Under the pieces are notes generated by a model. That model was not told where the DNA came from, did no database searches, and was given only the letters and a program-made list of their open reading frames with translations. 33,483 nucleotides of DNA from the NCBI GenBank assembly GCA_037447605.1, contig CM074811.1, positions 3,116,131 to 3,149,613 on the forward strand, in the 5' to 3' direction. Positions 1 through 11,938 of the stretch are shown here, one piece after another (position 1 is the first letter of the stretch; every line of letters starts with the position of its first letter). Both the position numbers and the translations under genes were made by a program. This stretch comes from Zygnema circumcarinatum. Its lineage: Eukaryota > Streptophyta > Zygnematophyceae > Zygnematales > Zygnemataceae.

Positions 1-60
1 AGAGTGAGGGGGAGGGAGGGGAGGGAGGGGAAGGAGGGGAGGGGGGGAGGGAGGGAGGGA
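1..60. repeat. G-rich polypurine tract
   Basis: A simple GGGAGGG-type purine run at the left edge. On the minus strand it lies in an intron or downstream part of the TMEM135-like gene. It shows no coding content. Confidence 0.8.
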
Positions 61-2622
61 GGGAGGAGAGGTTTTCAATAGGGTGAACGGAACTGAATGT
101 AACAGAACGGAACAGAACGGAATGGGTCCAGCATGGACACCCTCTGGGAGGGGTGTGGCAGTACCTGGTAGATTCCAACGAACGCGGAGATGAAGGAGGT
201 GGAGCGGAGGGCGCTTCTTATGGCCGTCCAGATGGTCAGCAGCGGCGCTTGCATGAACTGCGGCACATCACCCCATGCCGCCATGCATGCATGCAGGCAT
301 GCATGTCAGTATGGGAAGACTTTTGAACACATGGAAACAAGCAAAGCGAGAAAACCTGATGTGAGCGTTCTTGCAGAAATGTTGCAATTTTTTTCTTACG
401 TTGTCGGCCGTTTCCGATGGAAAACAGTAACCACAAGGGCAACTCAAAACACCCTCGAACTCTAAAACTCACAAGGACTTCAGAACTCCCGAAACTCCTT
501 AAACCCTAACGAAGTGCAAAACCAAATCAGAACCAAAACCAAAACCCTAATTTTGGCGGAGTCGCTGACCTTGTGAAGGTTGAGGACGACGTACGGAACG
601 AGTGTGAGCGACATGTAGAGGGGGAAAGTCTTTTTGAAGGTCTCGGTCATGGCTCGACCATTCTGGCGGAGACACGTGGCACTTTGCGGATGCATGGCGG
701 AGCAGGGAATGATGGGAGCATGTTCACCTAATTTTTCCGCCAATTTTTCCTTTCCGTAACTTTGCAAAAAGCCCGATAAATTTGCCACGTCAATTTTTTG
801 CTCTCTGCAGCTTTCTCGAACTGCCTGCAGAGGAGGGCAAAACGAGGAAAGAGAAAAAGCAGAATCTAATTGCATGAGCATGGGAAGGGTTCCATTTGAG
901 TCATCCCTCAATATCCTCAACCCTAAACTCCAAACCATCAACCCTGAACCCTAAACCTTCAAAAGCCTAAACCTCAACCCTCAACCCTAAAAGCTTAAAA
1001 CCCGCCAACCCTAAAATGCCTCAACCACACCCTCAACCCAAACAAAGTTCACCCTAAACCCTAGTTCCGCCAACCTTGAAACGCTTATGCTCTCGACCTA
1101 AACGCCTAAACGCTCAACCCTCGACCTTCAACCCTTAAAAAAAGCTTGCACTCTGAACCCCAAACCCTAAACTTTAAACCCTATACCAGAAACCCTGAAC
1201 CCTAGACCCTAAACCCCCTAAATGCTACCCCCCTGGACCCTAAACCCTAAATCCTACACCCTACACAGGACACCCTAGACCTGAACTCTAGACCCTAACC
1301 CCCTAGACCCCAACCCCTACACCCTACCCCCCTGGATCCTAGACCCTAGCCCTTGAACCCTAAACCCTAACCCCCTTGTCCCCAACCCCTACATCCTACC
1401 CCCCTAAATCCTAGACCCTAGGCCTTGAACCCTAAATCCTGACCCCCTAGACCCCAACCCCTAAACCCTACCCCCCTAGATCCTAGACCCTAGCCCTTGA
1501 ACCCTAAACCCTAACTCCCTAGACCCCAACCCCTAAACCCTAAACCCTAAACCCCAACCCCTAATCCCTACCCCCCTAGATCCTAGTCCCTAGCCCTTGA
1601 ACCCTAAACCCTAACCCCCTAGACCCTAACCCCTAAACCCTACCCCCCTAAAGATCCTAGACCCTAGCCCTTGAACCCTAAACCCTAAACCCTAAACCCT
1701 AAACCCCAACCCCTAAACCCTACCTCCCTAGATCCTAGACCCCAACCCCTACACTCTACCCCCTAAATCCTAGACCCTAAGCCTTGAACCCTAAACCCTG
1801 ACCCCCTAGACCCCAACCCCTACACCCTACCCCCCTGGATCCTAGACCCCAACCCCGTAACCCTAAACCCTAAACCCCTGGATCCTAGACCCTAGCCCTT
1901 GAACCCTAAACCCTAAACCCTAAACCCCCTACACCCTAGGCCCCCCCCCCCTCCATCGCCCCCGTGCCCACCTGCAGCACGGGCCTGGGCATGGGCCCCG
2001 TCCGTACGATGAAGTCCAAGTACGATTCCGGCAGCGTCTCGGGGCGCATCACGTACGCGTACATGATTTGGGCCGAGGACAGCGCGAACAGGACGGTGGC
2101 TCCATGCCGCAACGGGCCGCGCCACAGTTTCAGTTTTCCGTGGGCCTCGGCGGAGTTGAACGCGCACTGAGGACATGGAACGGGCGCCATTGGGGAGGGG
2201 CCTTTGAGAGGGGGGCCTTTGGAGGTTTATTTAGGAAAGTTCAGAGGGGGGGTAGGGTTTAAGGTCGATGGCGGGAGTTGTGTTTGAGGGGAGAGGGAGA
2301 GAGGACGGTTAGGGGAGAGGCAGGAGCGGGAGAGGGGGGAGGAGGCGATGGAAGGGAGAGTGAAGGGAAGGGAGAAGGGAAGGGGGGGGCGGAGGGGGGA
2401 GGAGGGACAGGGGAAGGAGGGGCAGGAGGGAGGAAGGAGGAAGGAGGGAGAGGGGAAGCCGGAGAGAGAGAGGGGGAAGGAGAGGAAAAGCACACCTGCC
2501 CCAGTCTGGCAAGAATGTAAAGAGCAAGGGATCTACGTTTGCTTTCATTATCCAGAGATAAGATGGACAGCCCCGCCAGACTTCCTGCCACGATTCTGCA
2601 AAAGACAAATGGAGGTTAAAAT

Positions 2623-2667
<45 letters not shown>

Positions 2668-2797
2668 GGGGAAGGAAAGAGGAAGGGAGAACAAACCAAA
2701 ATATGGCAATGCTCACGCCAAAGTTCAAACTGATCTATTTGCCATCAAGCACACACGCTCTCTCTCTCTCTCTCTCTCTCGCCCTCACACTCTCTCG

Positions 2798-2850
<53 letters not shown>

Positions 2851-3840
2851 TCTAGGGAGGGCCTCACGCGTTGGCGGGCGTCTCCCTCCCGCGGGCCCTC
2901 CTTAGGAGGCAGCGGGCCGCGTGGTAGGCCCCCGCGAAGGCCCCGAAGAGCAGCCCCACGCGGCAGGCCTCCTCGCGCACCACCAGGTTCTGCTCCGACA
3001 GCAGCAGCTGCAAGCAAGCAAACAAGGGGAGGGCGAGGGGCAGGGCGAGGGGTTTAAGGGCCAAGGGTCAAGGGTTCAAGGAAGAACCTAAACCACCCTA
3101 GTCCTATGCCCTAAAGCTTAGTTCTTAAACCTTAATCCCTAACCCCTAACCACAAAATCCTATACCTTGGTCTCTAAACCCTAACCCCTGAACCACAACC
3201 CCTAAACCCTGACGACTAAACCCAAACCCCTGAACCCTAACCCCGAAGCCCTGAACCCTAACCCCTAACCCTAATCCCTAGCCCCTGAACCCTAACCCCT
3301 AAAACCAAGCCCTAAAACCGAAATCATACACCCTGAGCCCTAACCTCTAATCCCTAAACCCTAATCCCTAAACCCTAATCCCTAAACCCTAAAGCCTACC
3401 CCCTACACCCTAATCCGCACCTGCAAGTCCAGCACGGAGTGCACGGGGCGGTTGCTCCGCAGCAGTTTGAAGGCGCGCAGGAGCACCCCCACGCCCACGC
3501 GCACGCCGTACGCGAGCAGGAAGCTCTGGCAGAGGCTGCCCAGAGCGTTGGCCACGCAGGAGTCGCCGTGGGGGCAGAGGGGGTGGCGGGCACGGAACAG
3601 CGCGCCATAGAACGAGGGCTGCTGACTGCTTCTATGCATCTCGTCGATGGCGGAACGGAGACGCTGTTCCGCAGCACGGAGTCGCTGTTCCGCCTCGGCC
3701 TTCTCCATGCGGGCACGTGCAGCGCGTTCTGTGGGACTGATGACGGGGAACGGAAGGATGGGGCGCATGGAAACGCGAGAGCCGGGGGAAGGGAGAGAGG
3801 CAGGGGGGCCGGAGGAAGGCATGGGGAAGGAGGAGGGCAT
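1..3840 (-). CDS. TMEM135: TMEM135-like multi-pass membrane protein, six exons, 3' part beyond window
   Basis: Exons in transcript order: 3840-3421, 3007-2868, 2595-2496, 2166-1972, 824-570 and 257-165. All are bounded by GT-AG with matching phases, giving 401 codons before the left edge. The start is the ATG at 3840, the first in an open exon. Residues 1-40 are Pro/Ser-rich, and about 42-70 form a charged coiled-coil-like helix (MEKAEAEQRL). A Cys-rich stretch (HPLCPHGDSC, about 87-95) precedes a hydrophobic segment. Exon 3 encodes AGSLAGLSIL followed by RRSLALYILAR, and exon 4 encodes LFALSSAQIMYAYVMRPETL. Exon 5 repeats the Cys-rich theme (C326, HPQSATC to C336) followed by FPLYMSLTLVPYVVL. 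This order matches TMEM135 family proteins, which in animals are peroxisomal or mitochondrial membrane proteins linked to organelle dynamics and lipid handling. Organelle location here is inference. The C-terminus is not visible. The gene is divergent from the FVE-like gene. Confidence 0.85.
955..1960. repeat. Degenerate telomere-like CCCTAAA array inside an intron
   Basis: About 1 kb of CCCTAAA, CCCTAA and drifted relatives such as CCCTAGACC and CCCCTAGATCC. It occupies most of the TMEM135-like intron 825-1971. A higher-order block of roughly 90 to 130 bases (GATCCTAGACCCTAGCCCTTGAACCC...) recurs several times. It is flanked by exons on both sides, so it is interstitial and not a chromosome end. 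Confidence 0.85.
2280..2490. repeat. Polypurine (GGGAGG) tract in intron
   Basis: Nearly pure A/G on the plus strand, so pyrimidine-rich in the sense of the minus-strand TMEM135-like gene. It lies directly downstream of the donor of exon 2595-2496. It produces long low-complexity reading frames on both strands that are not genes. Confidence 0.8.
2622..2853. repeat. Compound microsatellite: (TG)n, (GA)n and (CT)n
   Basis: A (TG)n run at about 2624-2656 passes into GA-rich sequence. A long CT block follows at about 2757-2853. The block sits in the intron between TMEM135-like exons 3007-2868 and 2595-2496. Confidence 0.85.
3065..3416. repeat. Degenerate CCCTAA/CCCTAAA repeats in first TMEM135-like intron
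   Basis: Telomere-like units (CCCTAAACC, CCCTAACCCCTGAACC) fill most of intron 3008-3420. Confidence 0.8.
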
Positions 3841-4331
3841 GGATGCTGAATTTGAAACCCTAAATTTGTTCGGGTTAGGGTTAAAAAAAAATGAAGGCTT
3901 AATGGGAGCAGAGGAGTAGAAGCGCTAAATATTTTGAAGAATTTAACTGCTTCAGGTCGTAATAAAGAGAGAAGGATTGGAAAAGTGAAGGTAAGAGGGA
4001 AACCCTAAGATGGGAGACCCTAAAACGGGAGGTCCTAAGCAAATGGGGGGGAGAGGCAGAAGGGAAATAATATTTTCAATTAATTATATGGCTTCCATTT
4101 AAGGAGGAAGGAGAAAGTCAGGCGTGGATTTGACTTCGGTTTTTCTCAAAATTGGGCAAACCGACCCTCCCGCTTTCCTACATTTCTTCAATATTGCGAC
4201 TCACGCTGATGAGCCCTACATGGTAGAATGCACAGAGTGTAAGAGAGAGAAAGAACGCGAAATGGAGAATAAGGAGGAGAGGAGAGGAGAGGACAAGAAG
4301 CAGGAGATGGAGAAGAGAGAGAGAAGGGGGG

Positions 4332-4377
<46 letters not shown>

Positions 4378-5068
4378 CAGCTGGCCGCAGAGTTGGCTCC
4401 AACTGCCTGCCACGTGGCGTCCGGTAACCTTCAATGAACGATTAGGGTTAGTGCGGTTCAGGGGAAATAATACGAAGGGGCGAGTCGGACGGTCAGGATT
4501 GACTACCTCGACGTCTGGGCTCATATCCATCGTCCGATCTGGATAGCGCCACATCTGCAGCTGTACTCGTACAGGGCAGCCTTGGGCCCATCAGGGCACG
4601 GAAGGATTTTGGGATGATTATCGAAATTAGTACACTTGAATCTTTTTTTTTAATATTTGAGATGAAAAACAAAGTACCCGTTTCGAAATGTACTTGTCTC
4701 TTGTTTTCGAGGTACATCCAATGGATACTCGCCACGTGTGACGTGGACACGTGGCCCCGTCCTATTCGATCATACTCAAAGTACAGTCCGCAGAGGAGGC
4801 AGAGCCCGCGGCCTCCAAATTAGTGTTTGATGATCGCCCGCAGATTAGGGCTAAGCGCGACTTCTGAACTCGAGCTTTCTCGGAGAGTGTGAGGACATCC
4901 GAGTAGGGAGATAATATAGTCTCTCCCTCTCCCTCTCCCTCTCCCGTGCTTGCGAAGTCCTCGACATAGAGGTTTTCACGATGTTTTAGGGTTTGTTTCA
5001 GAGACGTTCAAGTTCCATAGGATCCACCTGGTTCCTGGTTTTTTGGTTTTCAGTTTGCGGCGGTTGAA
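3841..5068. other. Divergent intergenic region between TMEM135-like and FVE-like genes
   Basis: About 1.2 kb between two head-to-head starts. It holds a GA tract (about 4240-4375), a TGCCACGTGGCG G-box near 4410, AT-rich sequence (4640-4680) and the G-box palindrome at 4731-4755. No convincing exon was seen. A short CTCTCCC run lies near 4920-4945, just before the FVE-like 5' leader. Confidence 0.6.
4731..4755. promoter_or_regulatory. G-box/ACGT palindrome in the bidirectional promoter
   Basis: Nine-base inverted arms GCCACGTGT (4731-4739) and ACACGTGGC (4747-4755) flank a third ACGT core (GACGTGG). ACGT cores are the known targets of plant and algal bZIP factors, and CACGTG also of bHLH factors. 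It lies about 315 bases upstream of the FVE-like ATG and 890 upstream of the TMEM135-like ATG. Function is inferred. Confidence 0.45.
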
Positions 5069-8000
5069 ATGCCGACTCTGCCGTTCCGAGACAAGTGGAA
5101 GAGCAACATCCCGCTCACCTACGACTGGTTCCTCAACCACCACCTCGTCTGGCCCTCCCTCTCCTGCAGGTGAGAGCGACTCCTCTCCCACACACTCCCT
5201 CTCCCTCTCCCTTCCTCTCTCTCCCTCTCTCTCCCTCTCTCTCCCTCTCTCCCTCTCTCTCCCTCTCTCTCCCTCTCTCTCCCACTCCCTCTCTCCCTCT
5301 CTCTCCCTCTCTCGCCCTCTCTCTCCCTCTCTCTCCCTTTCTCTCCCCCTCTCTCTCCCTCTCTCCCTCCCTCTCTCTCTCCCTCACTCTCTCTTTCCCT
5401 CACTCTCCCTCTTTCTCTCTCTCTCCCTCGCTCTCCCTCCCTCTCCCTCTCTTTCCCTCTCTCTCCCTCTCTCTCCCTCTCTCTCCCTCTCTCTTCCTCT
5501 TTCTCCCGCCACATTGCCTATATCTCTTTCTATTTCCCTTCCGTGGTGACAGATCTCCCTCTTTCCCGTCCATATGAGGTGGTACATTTTCTCTCCCTCT
5601 CTCACTTTCTTTCTTTCTCTTTTGGGAAACACCTGAACCAGGATTAGTTGTAAAATTCACGACTGCCATATCCTGCTTAGGTTAAGTTCTTCTGAAATGT
5701 AATTATTTGCAGATGGGGACCTGTTGTGGAAGAGCACCCGCATTTCTGCAAGCAGCACATTTACATGTCGGAGCAGACGGATGGATCCGTTCCAAATACC
5801 CTAATTGTGGCAACAGTTCTTGTTAGTTCATTTTTTTTTCTCCGAACCCTAAAATTTCTGAGTCTTGAAAACCCGAAAAATCTCGAATGCCGCTTGACTG
5901 AAACCTTAATTGAAACGCTCTGAGTGTTCGTGTTTTTCGAATTATTAAGAATCTGAATTTTTGAAAACTCTGGAAACCCTAATAACTACTTTCAATCCTC
6001 AGCAGGCCGCGCCTGTAAACCCTAAAACCCTAAAAATCCTAACTCCCGGTTCACTGAAACCCTACCCCCTGCACCCCTAATGCCCAGAGTACCTTACTTC
6101 GTATAGCCCTCATTTATCCAAACCCCTACTCCCTCAACCCCACTCCCCCTCTTACAAGCCCTGAACCCTTAAACCCTAAAACTATATCTCTCCATGCCGC
6201 CTGAAGCCATACCCCTAATCTTTAACCCATACATCCACAACTTCATTCCTTAATTCTCCACTCCCCACTTCAAACTCCGTCTGCCTACAACCCTACCCCA
6301 TTCCTCCCCCCTTCAGCCATACTCTCTCGCCCCTACAACCCTGATTCTTCAACCTTCTCGACCCCTAACCCTTGAAGCCTTCGAATTTTAAACCCTAAAC
6401 CCTGACCCTTTTGTAACGCTGAACCCCTACCCCTAAACCCATCCAACCGCTAAATTCTATATTTTTCTACAACCCTAAGCCCCACTCTTCTCAAACCCTG
6501 AACCTTAAACCATTCTGCAATCCTAAAATTTTCTTAAGCCCTAACCTTTGAACCCTTCTGAACCCCTCAAACCCAAACCCCTTTTTGTAACCCTAAACCC
6601 CTACTCCTCAAACCCTCCTTCAACCCTAAACCCCTTCTGAACCACCCCCCCCTTGCAGGTGCCCCGGCGCCACGTGGCCCCCCCCGCCGCGCTGGCGCAA
6701 TTTGAGGACGACGGCGCGTCCTCGCACGTGCGGGCGCACTTGGCGGTACGGCACCCGGGGGAGGTGAACCGCATCCGCGCGCTGCCACGTGTCCCGCACC
6801 TCGCGGCCACGCACACGGACGGGCCGGAGGTCTTCCTTTGGAATCTCGCCACGCAGGTACGGGCAGGCCTGCAAGGGGGGGAAGTAGGGAGGGAGGGAGG
6901 GAGGCAGGGAGGGAGGGGTAGTGTTAGGGTTAGGGTTTTGGTCGGCTTACAAGGGGGGAGGAGGGAGAGAGGGAGGGAGGGGGGAGGGGTAGGGTTAGGT
7001 TAGGGTTTTGGTCGGCCTGCAAGGGGGGAGGAGGGAGGGAGGGAGGGAGGGGGGAGGGGTAGGGTTAGGTTTAGGGTTTTGGTTGGCTTACAAGGGGGGG
7101 AGGAGGAGGGAGCGAGGGGGGGGAGAGGGAGGGAGAAAGGTAGGGTTAGGGTTAGGGTTTGGCCGGCTTTCAAGGGGAGGAGGTAGGGAGGGAGGTAAGG
7201 GTAGGGGTAGGGTTAGGGTTAGGGTTCGGTTGGCCTTCAAGGGGAGGAGGAGGGAGGGAGTTAGGGTTAGGGTTCGGTTGGCCTTCAAGGGGAGGAGGGA
7301 GGGAGTTAGGGTTAGGGTTCGGTTGGCCTTCAAGGGGAGGAGGGAGGGAGTTAGGGTTAGGGTTAGAGTTTGGTCGGCGAACAAGGGGGAAGGAGGGAGG
7401 GAGGGGAATAAGGTTAGGGTTAGGGTTTGGCTAGCCTGCAAGGGAAGGCCATCCAAACCCTAACCCTACCCTTACCTCTCTCCCTCCTCCTCACCTTGTA
7501 GGCCGGTCAAACCCTAACCCTAACCTTACCCCTACCTCCCTTCCTCCTTCCCCCTTGTGGGCCAGCCAAACCCTAACCCTAACCCTATCCCCCTCCCTCC
7601 TTCCCTTCCTGTTCCTCCTCCCCTTGTAGACCGACCAAACCCTAACCCTAACCCTCCCCCCCTCCCTCCCTCCTCCCTTTGTAGGCCGGCCAAACCTTAA
7701 CCCTAACCCTACCCCGATCTCCCTCCCTCCTCCTTATAGGGTTAGGGTTTGGCCGGAGAGGAGGAAGGGGGTTAGAATGGGTTAGGGTTTGCCCTGCCTA
7801 CAAGGGGAGGAGAGAGGGGGTTGGGGGTAGGGTTAGCGTTAGGGTTTGGAGGGGAGAGGGGAGGGTTTGGGTACAGAGGGGAGGAATGTGAGGGGGGGAA
7901 AAGGGGGGAGAGGGTGGGGAGGGGGAGGATTTAGAGGGGAGGGGGGAAGGTTTGGATACAGAGGGGAGGAATGAGAGGGGGAAGGAGGGGAGGTGGGTGG

Positions 8001-8649
8001 GGTGGGGGGACTAGGGTTAGGGTTTAGAGGGAAGGGGGGAGGGGTTTGGGTTCGGTCGATGGAACTGACGGAATCCGTTAAACTGTGGGTGTATATAGCC
8101 GGACAGAACAAATGCGCCGGCGGGGAGTCCGGACTCGATTCCGGATTTGGTATGTGAGAGTTGGATCAATCAAACTCTAAAAGAAGCCCTAAAAGTCGCA
8201 AAACTACAGAGAAATTCTATTTCCAGAGAATGACAAGAAAGGATGGGACCCACATGTGTCAGTGCTGTTCAAACCGATTGAGTTTCCGTTCAGTTCAGTC
8301 CCGTTCTGTTTTATTCAGCTCAGCTTGTCTCTCTATAGGGAAGATTTGTAATTCCGTTTTGCATGTATCCATATGTTTAGCCGTTCCGTCCGTATTATGT
8401 CGCTCTTTCGTAAGATGTCGCTCCGTTTGGTGTTACGGAATTCCGTAAAACTGGCTGGTAGAGATTGAGCGCATGTGGCGGGGTTTAGGGTTTTAGGTCC
8501 TGGCAGGGCACACAGAGAACGCGGAGTTCGCCCTGGCCACGTCAGCACTCGGGCCGCGCGTGCTCAGCGGGGGAAGGGACAAATGTGTGGCGCTGTGGGA
8601 CCTCGAGGACCACGTCACCTCTCTCTCCTCGCAGGTAGGGCTCTTTCTC

Positions 8650-8683
<34 letters not shown>

Positions 8684-8732
8684 GTCTCTCTTTCTCTCTC
8701 TCTCTCTGTGTGTGAGAGAGGGTGGGGAGGCT

Positions 8733-8774
<42 letters not shown>

Positions 8775-11700
8775 AGAGAGAGGGTGGGGAGGGAGGATGG
8801 GAGGGAGGGAGAAGGGAGGGGAGGGAGAGTGGGTGAGAGAGGGGTAAAAAGGGAAGAAGGACGCAGGTATCTCTCCCTTTCTCTGAGGAAGAGAAGGTTG
8901 GGAGGGAGGGGGGAAGGAGGGAAAAGATGGGTAGAGAGAGTGGGGTGAGAGACGGGGGAAAGGTGGAAGGTGGAGGCGGCGGGGCAAGTGGAAGAAGTGG
9001 GGGAGAGAGAGAAACGGATTTGAAATATGCATTTACACAAGATGGGCATTTTCATAATATGTTAGTGCCTATGTATGTATGTATGTGTGTATGTATGGGT
9101 ACATAGCTATGGCTATGCGGTCACATGGGCATGTGCCTATGTGTATTCACACGAGGAGGAATGGGGTTGCAGAAAGCGGAGGAGACTGCCAAAGGGTCGG
9201 AGCTGCGGAGGAATGGGCAGGTGACAGCTGAAAGTCTAAACCCTAAAGTCTAAATCGCAAAGCTTGAACCCTAAACCGTTAAATCTAATTCCTAATAACC
9301 TGAACCCAAAACAGAAAAGGCAAAATCCGTAAATTTGAAACACTAATGCCTTAAACCCGAAACCCTGAACTCGAAAAATCTGAACCTAAACCCGGAAGTC
9401 TCAGTCTCGAAGCTTAAGTCCTGAAGACTAAACTTTAAACCCTAAACCCTCGACAAGAATCCCACCAGTAAAACCCGTTCACATTTTTAAAGTTGGCTCT
9501 TTCTCAAATAAGTCTTATCCCTTACAGAGATCTGAACCCTAAGTGGAAAGCCGTAGAATTTCCGGAAACCTCAAAAAGCTTCAACGAGTCTTTAAAGTTC
9601 TTAATGTCTTTGTTTCATTTGTTTAAAAGCTTTGCAACCCTAAAAAACTTCAAATCTCTGCAAAACTTTAAAGCTCCCAAGACGAGAGACCTTATACCCT
9701 GAAGCCCTAAACCTTTAAGAAGCTGAACCCTAATTCCCTAAGGTCCAATTGAACCTTAAACCCCCCCCTAAAACCTGAAAGCCCTCAAATCCCAAGTCCT
9801 CTAAACTCGAGAATTGGATATTTTGGGCGGTCTTGTTGGACAGAAAGCGACGACAGTTCAAGCGCGAACTCTGTTCAAGGGACATAGAGACACCGTTGAG
9901 GATGTTCAGTTCAGCCCAACGAGTCTCCATGAGTTCTGTTCCGTTGCAGATGACTCTTGCCTCATCCTCTGGGATTCCAGGACGGGAGATAGGCCGGTTC
10001 TCAAGGTGACTAAGAGGGAGGGGTGGTAGGAGGGAGGGAGGGTGGGAGGGAGGGAGCGAGGGAGGGAGGGAGGAAGGGAGGGTGAGGGAGGAGGGGTGGG
10101 GAGGGCCGGGCGGGGAGTGGGGGAGGAAAGGGAGAGGAGGGAGGAAGGGGGGGAGAGAGTGGAGGAAGGAAGAGGTGAGCGAGGGAGGGGCGAGGAAGGA
10201 GGTGGGGCAGGATGGAGGGAGAGGGGGAGGGAGTGGGGGAAGGTGGGAAGCAATGGAAGAGTGGGGGCAGGAATAGGAGGGAGGGGAGGGCATGAGGACC
10301 GGAGGGGCAGAGCGAGAGTGGGAGAGGGAGCGAGCGAGAGAGTGAGAGTGAAAGAGACGGAGGGAGGGGAGGGGAGCGAGGTGAAATCGCAGGCTGCATT
10401 GATGTGAGACTAAATCTGCATAACCCGAAACGCAACCCCTAACTATGATAAACGGCTCTGACTATCCTAACCCTAACCCTAACTTTGACCGTAACCCTAA
10501 GCCTAAGCCTAACCCTAATTCGATCCCTGAGCCTATCCCTAACCCTTACCTTTACCCTAACCCTGACCCTATCTCTAATCTTATCCTTAAGAAGCAAACC
10601 TGAACACTTCCTCTCCACTCTGTTACCTCATCCATTCATTCATTCACTCGTCTCTCCCTCCCCTCCCTCCCTTCCTTCCTCTCCCTCCCTCCCTCCCTTC
10701 TCCCTCCCTCCCTCCCTTCCTCCTTCCTCCCTCCCTCCCTTCCTTCCTCCTCCCTCCCTTCTTCCTCTCTCCTCCCCTCCCTTCTCCCTCCCTCCCTTCC
10801 TTCTCCTCCTCCTCCCTCCTCCCTCCCTCCCTTCTGTTCCTCTCTTCCTCCCCTCCCGCCCTTCCTTCCACTCTCCCTCTCCCTCCCTCCCTCCCTCCCT
10901 CCCTTCCTCTCCCTCCCTCCCTCCCTCCTCCTCCTCCCTCCCTCCTCCTTCCTTCCTCTCCCTCCCTCCCTCCCTTCCTTCTCCTCCTCCTCCCTTCCTT
11001 CCTCCTCCCTCCCTCTCCCTTCCTTCCACTCTCCCTCCCTCCCTCCTCCCTCCCTCCTCTCCCTCCCTCCCTCCTCCTCCCTCCCTTCCCTCCCCTCCCT
11101 CCCTCCTCCTTCCTTCCTCTCTCCCTCCCCTCCCTCCCTTCCTTCCTCTCTCCTCCCTCCCTCCCTCCCTCCCTTCCTCTCCCTCCCCTCCCTCCCTTCT
11201 GTTCCTCTCTTCCTCCCTCCCTCCCTTCCTTCTTCCACTCTCCCTCCCTCCCTCCCTCCCTCCCTCCCTCCCTCCCTCCCTCCTCCCTTCTTCCTTCTCC
11301 CTCCCTCCCTTCCTCTCCCTCCCTCCCTTTTCCTTCTCTCCCTCCCTCCTCCTCCTCCCTTCCTTTCCCTCTCCTCCCCTCCCTTCTCCCTCCTCCCTCC
11401 CTCCCTCCTTCCCTCCCCTCCCTTTCCACTCTCCCTCCCCTCCCTCCTTCCTCTCTCCCTCCCTCCCTCCTCCCCCTTCCTTCCTCTCTCCCTCCCCTCC
11501 CTCCCTCCCTCCCTTCCTCTCTCCCTCCCCTCCCTCCCCACTCTCTCCCTCCCCTCCCTCCCCCCCGCCCAGCTCGAGCGCGCCCACAGTTCGGACGTGC
11601 ACACGGTCGACTGGAGTCCCCACAACGCGCACCATCTCCTCACGGGCGCGGCGGACGCCTCCGTCAAACTCATCGACCGGCGGCGCATGGGCATGGCCAT

Positions 11701-11873
11701 GCACGCGCATGCAGCCAGCGGGGACAAGCCCGTCCTGCACGCATTCAAGGGCCATACGGAGGCCGTCGTCTGCGTGCAGGTGGGGGGGGGGGGCTCAACC
11801 CTGAACCCTCAACTCTAAACCCTAAACCCTAAAGCCCTGAACCCTATTTCTCACAGTCTCTCTCTCCCCCCCA

Positions 11874-11938
<65 letters not shown>

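Noticed and set aside
955-1960. Telomere or chromosome end
   Set aside because: The repeats are interstitial, drifted and flanked by exons of one gene. Similar arrays occur across the window in both orientations.
8475-8948. 157-codon plus-strand frame starting upstream of FVE-like exon 5
   Set aside because: It reads exon 5 in the wrong frame. The family sequence GHTENAEFALA and LSGGRDKCVALWDL is in the frame that starts at 8497.
10485-11804. 439-codon plus-strand frame and overlapping 260-371 codon minus-strand frames
   Set aside because: They translate a CTCCCTCC repeat into Pro/Ser/Leu or Arg/Glu/Gly runs. The real exon 11573-11779 lies in a different frame of the same region.
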